Shown: positions 58,620 to 64,000 of the stretch, piece by piece
Layout of the letters: each line of letters begins with the position of its first letter
Position numbering within the stretch: position 1 is the first letter of the stretch
Assembly: GCF_008831285.2 (NCBI RefSeq)
Contig: NC_045144.1
Span: 9,649,886 to 9,713,885 of the forward strand
Source: Nymphaea colorata
Lineage: Eukaryota; Streptophyta; Magnoliopsida; Nymphaeales; Nymphaeaceae
Direction of reading: 5' to 3'
Length of the DNA stretch: 64,000 nt
Program-made: the position numbers and the translations under genes
The notes under the pieces: model-generated
Told to the model about the DNA's origin: nothing
The model's database searches: none
What the model saw: only the letters and a program-made list of their open reading frames with translations

Positions 58620-59650
58620 ACTTTCCTTTCGCAATTCCAATTTTCGATCTTAACTCCTGTGGCCACAACCACTGTATGTGCATACCATGAGTGACTTCAT
58701 GGTTAGGAGAGACCCTTTGATAGCCCAAACAAGCCATTGGGAATTTGTTCAACCTTCTGTAGAACTTCTAGGTTTGGAAGGCAGGGAGTCCTATTCTCCA
58801 AAAATACACTCACTTGCCCTCTGAGCAGGCTAGCCAGTGGACAAGATTAGACATGTCCATGTGGAGTACCTGTCTAACTAGCTAAACAGAAATTTAATGT
58901 ATTATTAATTTAGGTATTGGGCGAAGAAAGATACAAGCATTGAGCCAATCATTCACGCCGGTATAGCACATTCCACTAAGCCCCACACCATCAGTTTCAT
59001 TCACACACAATGGCTCATATATGAATCGTAATCACTTGGGGACTGAAGCTGTCAGACTGTACCCCAATACAACCTCTTTTATATAACATACCCATAATAC
59101 CCTGTCGAACAATCATTCAAGCACTAAATTCTTACTAAATTCCTACTAAATTCTACACTTGGGATGAGAGATCTTAAGTTGTTATATATATATACTTGCT
59201 CGCTTGGCACCTAAAGTGTATTTATTGTGCTACAATTTAATTAGCAGTTCAAATTCATTTATTGTGGTTTCAATTTTTAAGCCATGCTCATTTCATCCCA
59301 ACCATAGAGAGTATTCTCTATCCACGATCGACAGATAGCTGTCCTATACAGTTATAACTCAATAATATTTTCTAATGCAAAAGTTGTGTTTGAGTCAATC
59401 TCAACTCGTAGACACACCAGCAGCTGTCTTAGCAGATATGATTTGGTGTGCATATGCATAATCATATTCATTCCAATCAAACATGTAAATTCAATATAAA
59501 TCATTATACATGAACGATAAAATTCTTTAAAATCACATTTTAATTAATTCATGCTGTACATTTGATCTGCTAATGTCAAAATCAGGCAAGTATTGTTTCA
59601 GGAAGCCATGATACCTGTGGTATGCACTTAATCCCAGGCAAAATTCCAAA
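58620..59650 (-). repeat. Decayed family A-like gypsy LTR
   Basis: Aligns in order with 5811-6790: the GTGCATACC block, GGAAGGC(A/G)GGAG, CCAGTGGAC(A/G)AG, ATAGCTGTCCTATACAGTTAT, TTTCTAATGCA, CTCAACTCG and the CAGGCA..CCATGATACCTGT block. Much diverged and without clear ends, so an older member of the same family. Confidence 0.7.
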
Positions 59651-60097
59651 CTTGTCCACTGTTAATGACAACCACCAGTTGCCCCATCACTGCCACGCCT
59701 GCCACTGTCTCTCTCTTTCCAATTGCAGTATTGCTGCTGCCTCTTTCTTTTTCGTTTTTCTTTTCTTTTTCTCCTTCTCTCTAGTTTCCGTGTCTCTCTC
59801 TTTGTCTCTTTTTTTCTTTCTTTTTTTTTCACATACGTAGCAAACTATATCGTTAAGACGGTTGAGGTTCTGCTGTGAAGTTCCGGTGAAGCATCGTGGA
59901 GCTCTGTCGTGAAGTTCCAATGGTAGTTCGCCGTCTTTTCGCATTGCAGTGGACCGACTCTCCTATGCCACTACACCACTGCCGCTCCTCTCTGCGTCAG
60001 TGCCCGCCGTCGAAACCTGCTTGCCGTGGAAGCCTTCGTCGTCCGCCTGTGCTGCACAGCGTCACCTGCTTGGCTTCCATGTCCCGTCCACTGTTCC
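59651..60097. other. Unassigned spacer
   Basis: CT-rich tract at 59710-59830 then GC-richer sequence with a small repeat (GTGAAGTTCC at 59875 and 59911). Short frames here have no recognisable domain. Confidence 0.6.
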
Positions 60098-60375
60098 TGT
60101 AAGTTTTTGATATCTAATACCAAACCACCAAATGAACTTAGATGCAAGAGGAGGAAGAGAGAAGTGGGCTGCACATCCAAGCAAGAGAGAGATGAAAGAG
60201 AGCAGCAACAAATGACGTCTGCCACTTGTTATCATTATATACTAATCACGATTTAGGGTACATCATAAAAAAGACAAAATAACAATAAGATTTACAAGTA
60301 TGCCACCGCCCATGATGTGTTGGGTGTGTGGATCAAATGGGTTGGGTTTGGGTGACCCGGTCCATATGTACAAAC

Positions 60376-61980
60376 TTAACAGCCCCCCTCAAGTTGTGCA
60401 TGAGGTTTGATCATGCACAACTTGTTCTTCAACTCCCAAAAATGGTGCCCTGTGAGTCCCTTGGTAAAAAGATCAGCCACTTGTTCAGACGTGGATATAT
60501 AAGTGAGAACAATCTCGTCTTCTGCAACCTTTTGACGAATGAAGTGTTGATCAATCTCTATATGCTTAGTGCGATTATGTAGAACAAGATTGAAGGCAAT
60601 CTTGATCGCGCTTTGGTTGTCACAAAATAGAGATGACTGAGCAATGGGAAGAGAAAGTTCCCCAAGCAGATGATGTAACCATGAAGCTTCAGTGGTGCCT
60701 GCAGCCATTGCCCTATATTCTGCCTCAGTGCTAGATCTGGCAACTGCACGCTGTTTTCTGCTACTCCAACAAATAAGATTGGAATCAAGGAAGAGATAAT
60801 AACCGGAAACTGATCGTCTATTGTCTGGATCACCTGCCCAATCTGCATCAGTATAAGTGGAAATGTTATGGCCATGCAAAACAGTTGACTGTCTTGTGTA
60901 GATTAGTCCGTCTCCAAGAGTAGCCTTAAGATAACACAAAATACGTTTGGTAGCATCCATATGCCCTTCTTTGGGTGCATGCATAAACTGAGAGACTTGA
61001 TTCACAACATATACTATTTCTGGGTGTGTAAAAGTGAGATATTGCAACATGCCAACTATGCTCCGATAGAAACTAGGATTTGGGTAGGCATCACTCCCAT
61101 CAGATGCATTTAATTTTGTGTTGAGAACACTATGTGTATTTATGGAATTGCAACTTATCATACCTGCCTTATCCAAAATATCAAGAGTGTATTTATGCTG
61201 TGTAAGAGTTAATGTGCCACCTTTTCTATCAAGCTCAACACCCAAGAAATACCGTAGTTCGCTGAGATTCTTCATCTTGAATTTTTGTTGCAATACCTCC
61301 TTAACATGGGATATATGACATGAAGAGTTTCCAGTAAGAACTATGTCATCTACATATATAAGTAGCCAAGTGGTAACTTTACCTGATTGATAGATGAATA
61401 AGGAATGATCAAGTGAACTTCTGAGGAAACCAGCCTATTCTATATGGAGGGAAAATCTATCGAACCATGAACGAGATGCTTGCTTAAGCCCATACAGTGA
61501 TTTTTGTAATTTGCACACCCATTTGGTTGGATCATTGGAAACATATCCTGGAGGTTGTTCCATATAAACTTCTTCCTTTAGAAAGCCATGAAGAAAAACA
61601 TTTTTAACATCCAACTGATATAAATTCCAACCATATGAGATGACAAGAGAGATGATAACTCGGATCGTTCCCATCTTGATGACTAGACTGAAAGTCTCAT
61701 CATAATCTTCCCCGTACTGCTGAGTGAAGCCTCTAGCCACGAGTCGAGCCTTATATCTATCAATGCTTCCATCAGGTTTATACTTGAGTTTGTAAACACA
61801 TTTTGAGCCCACTACATTCTTACCATCTGGACGAGGAACAATCTCCCATGTTTGACATTTATTTAAGGCAGCCATTTCTTCATTCATGGCCTCAATCCAA
61901 TGTTTGCTTTTGCACACTTGCTCATAGCATTTTGGCTCCACCTTTTTGTACAATTCTGTCATGAAGAGCTGAAATTCCAA
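60376..61980 (-). pseudogene. RT and RNase H of the 60-63 kb copia
   Basis: 61980-61435: [69 protein letters not shown] then a stop. The frame continues beyond it with LIYVDD (near 61350). 61293-60376: [88 protein letters not shown]. Only a few disabling changes: younger than its sister in intron 7. Confidence 0.9.
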
Positions 61981-63372
61981 TTAGAAATTACCATAGCTTA
62001 CCCATCTATCAATAGGGTGCCGCACACGTTCTGATCTACGTGGACAAGTAGTGGCAGTTTCTGGACCAGCTGGAACTGATCGTCGATTATACACCACTCC
62101 TGAAAACTGATTAGGTGAAGTCATGCTCATGTTGTTGGTCTAAGTAGATGAAGGTATGCTGTCCATCTGAGTGTTTGTTGCTGTCTCGAGCTCATCAATA
62201 GTTCCGTCACTTTGTGCGTGGTGTGTATCAGCTCTTTGGTCTAATATTTCAGCATTGAGCCATGAGTCATATACATCATTTCTAACATTAAGTGTTGCAT
62301 GTGGCTCCTTTAAATCCTTCAACCTGAGCTCATCAAAAACAACATGTCGTGAAATATGCACACGTCCAGTTTTTGGATTGTAGCAACGTTAACTTTTATA
62401 ATTTTCTGCATAACCCACAAATCTACACATGACAATTCGATCTTGAAACTTATTTCTCAAAGAAACATCAACATGAACATAATAGATGCATCCAAAAACA
62501 CGTAGCTCATCATAATTTGGTTGTTCTTGATGTAAAATAAGGAATGGAGATTTTCCTTTAAGCATGGATAGTGGCAGTCGATTAATAACATGAACAACAG
62601 TATGAAAGACTTCAGTCCATAAAGTCATGGGCACATCAATGTTATGCATCATACTGAGAGCACTTTCAACTATGTGCCTATGTTTTCTTTCAGCAATACC
62701 ATTCTGTTGTGGTGTGTGTACATGAAATCTGTCTAGTGATCCCATGATTTAGTAAGTACTCAGTATATTCATTTGAAATGAACTCACCACCACCATCATA
62801 TTGGAAATGCAGGATATTACTAGAGTATTTGTTTTGGACCAAGGCGTGGAATTGGGTGAACAAGCGGAAAACTTCTGATTTACATTTCATGAAGTGGATC
62901 CAAGTGTAATGAGAATAAGAATCAATGAAAACAACATAATATTTACTCCCAGAAGAGGAAGAAATAGGAGCAGGCCCCCAAACATCAGAATAAATGGTGT
63001 CAAATAACTTCGAAGCTCACTTATTTATTGATTGAAAAGGGAGAGCATGACTCTTACAAATATGACAACTTGAGCACATGCTAGACTCACTGACAGGACT
63101 TGGACTGGACTTTTGTAATAGTTTGTCTGCAACAAGACTTTGAATGAAAGACCTACTACAATGTGCTAAATGACCGTGCCAAAGAGATGGCATATCATAC
63201 TCTGTGATATTGACTTCACTATGACTGGGAAATGATCAATCTGAAACCCAAGACTTGGACACTTTTGGAGCTTTTTCAATGATGTACATGTCTCCTTTGC
63301 GAACACCCTCAGCGAATGTCTTCTTGGTTCGAACATCCTTAACATAAACAAAAGAGAGAGTAAACTCAACAT
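61981..63372 (-). pseudogene. Integrase and linker of the 60-63 kb copia
   Basis: 63372-63170: GAG-pre-integrase region (FVYVKDVRTKKTFAEGV, then the LWH/GHLA block decayed). 62890-62690: CKSEVFRLFTQFHALVQNKY and YDGGGEFISNEY (catalytic Asp). 62745-62389: [18 protein letters not shown] (catalytic Glu), FGCIYYVHVD, RFVGYAENYKS. 62361-62140: linker. A frameshift near 62740 and stops between blocks. Confidence 0.87.
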
Positions 63373-64000
63373 AGACTTTGAAGGAAATGAAGATTATACT
63401 CTTTTTGTGAAGAGAAGGGAGCATAAATTATATATTGATGATATAATTGTCATAGGTGACGATGAAGATGAAATAACAAAGTTAAAGGAACTGGTGGCTA
63501 TTGAGTTCGATCTCAAAGACCTTGGTAAGTTAAAATATTTCCTTGGCATTGAAATTGCTAGGTCAGGTGCTAGCCTTGTGTTAAATCAATGGAAGTACAC
63601 TATAGATTTATTAAAGGAGACTGGAATACTGGGGTGTAGAACTGTTTCGACTCCTCTAGATGGTGGACACAAGCTTAGTCTTAGAGATGGGGAGTCTCTC
63701 TGTGGAGATGCCAAGGAAAGATATCAACGTCTTATTGGGAAGTTGATTTATCTTGCTCTCATCAGACTTGATATTTCCTTTGCCGTGAATATGATGAGTC
63801 AGTTCATCCATGCTCCCACGGATGCTCACTTGAAGGCTGTCGACAAGATTGTATGTTACTTGAAGAGGAATCCTGTTTAGGGTCTCCTGTATGTTAAGCA
63901 AGATTCACTCGAGATTGAAGCTTATTCAGATGCTGACTGGGTAGACTATGTTGATACTAGGAGGTCCACCTCAAGCTACTATATCTACTGGGGAGGGAAT
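63373..64000 (+). pseudogene. Copia RT and RNase H fragment, plus strand
   Basis: Starts in RT near NEDYTLFVKRR, with YIDD in place of YVDD (63428-63439) and a short deletion before it, then [47 protein letters not shown], a stop after KRNPV (63878-63880), then YSDADWVDYVDTRRSTSSYY to the window edge. Closest in the window to the protein at 49933-52281. It abuts the minus-strand copia at about 63372. Confidence 0.88.

Larger units (their letters stand above)
60098..63372 (-). mobile_element. Nearly whole minus-strand Ty1/copia body with 3' LTR
   Basis: The 3' LTR is about 60098-60381, with inner edge CTTAACA and polypurine complement GCCCCCCTCAAG (60382-60393). Pol follows up to the GAG-pre-integrase region near 63372. 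Gag and 5' LTR are missing; there the sequence passes into a plus-strand copia fragment. Sister to the element at 36618-40780. Confidence 0.85.

Overview
This is nuclear DNA of a flowering plant. The window carries one host gene, split into GT-AG (and one GC-AG) exons whose introns are swollen with Ty1/copia, Ty3/gypsy chromovirus and hAT elements. Copia elements here carry the usual plant primer-binding site, TGGTATCAGAGC. I see no bacterial, organellar or viral genome features. The species cannot be named from the sequence.

Layout. 1-9000 is a stack of noncoding gypsy LTRs: an LTR interrupted by a second solo LTR (119-3186, TSD AGCAC), then another solo LTR (5147-8213, TSD GCATG) inside the 3' LTR of a dead minus-strand chromovirus (8219-9594). 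A copia relic (9745-10270) and a short promoter follow. From 10834 to beyond the window end runs a plus-strand gene for a SNF2-family ATPase of the ZRANB3/SMARCAL1 (annealing helicase) type. I place twelve exons (1869 nt, 623 codons, all phases consistent, no stop). They hold helicase motifs from DEMGLGKT through DESH and SGTP to the GGVGLDFS block. The last SNF2 motif and any C-terminal nuclease domain lie outside the window.

Intron 2 (13.9 kb) holds a three-level nest: an old minus-strand copia (15786-28040) is cut by a copia with 391-bp LTRs (16840-26975, TSD GTAAA). That element is cut by a younger copia with 165-bp LTRs (from 19774, TSD GTTAT), and the far junction has since been inverted (about 24590-25650). 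Intron 7 (10.1 kb) has a copia 5' end, a gypsy solo LTR (32299-35274, TSD CTAGG), a copia solo LTR (35364-35604, TSD AATGC), two minus-strand copia bodies and an 882-bp hAT element (TSD GCCGTGGC). Intron 8 has a decayed chromovirus. Intron 9 has a hAT transposase relic cut by an internally deleted copia (49179-52558, TSD TCAAC). Intron 11 has a 245-bp hAT MITE (TSD CTTTTGAG). Intron 12 (over 7.6 kb) has a copia LTR, a decayed gypsy LTR, a nearly whole minus-strand copia and a final plus-strand copia fragment.

I found no operon, CRISPR array, RNA gene or new defence or biosynthetic system. The interest lies in the architecture: a genome-maintenance gene with its exon frame kept through many nested insertions, an E2F-like site at its promoter, and several rearranged elements whose history can be read base by base.
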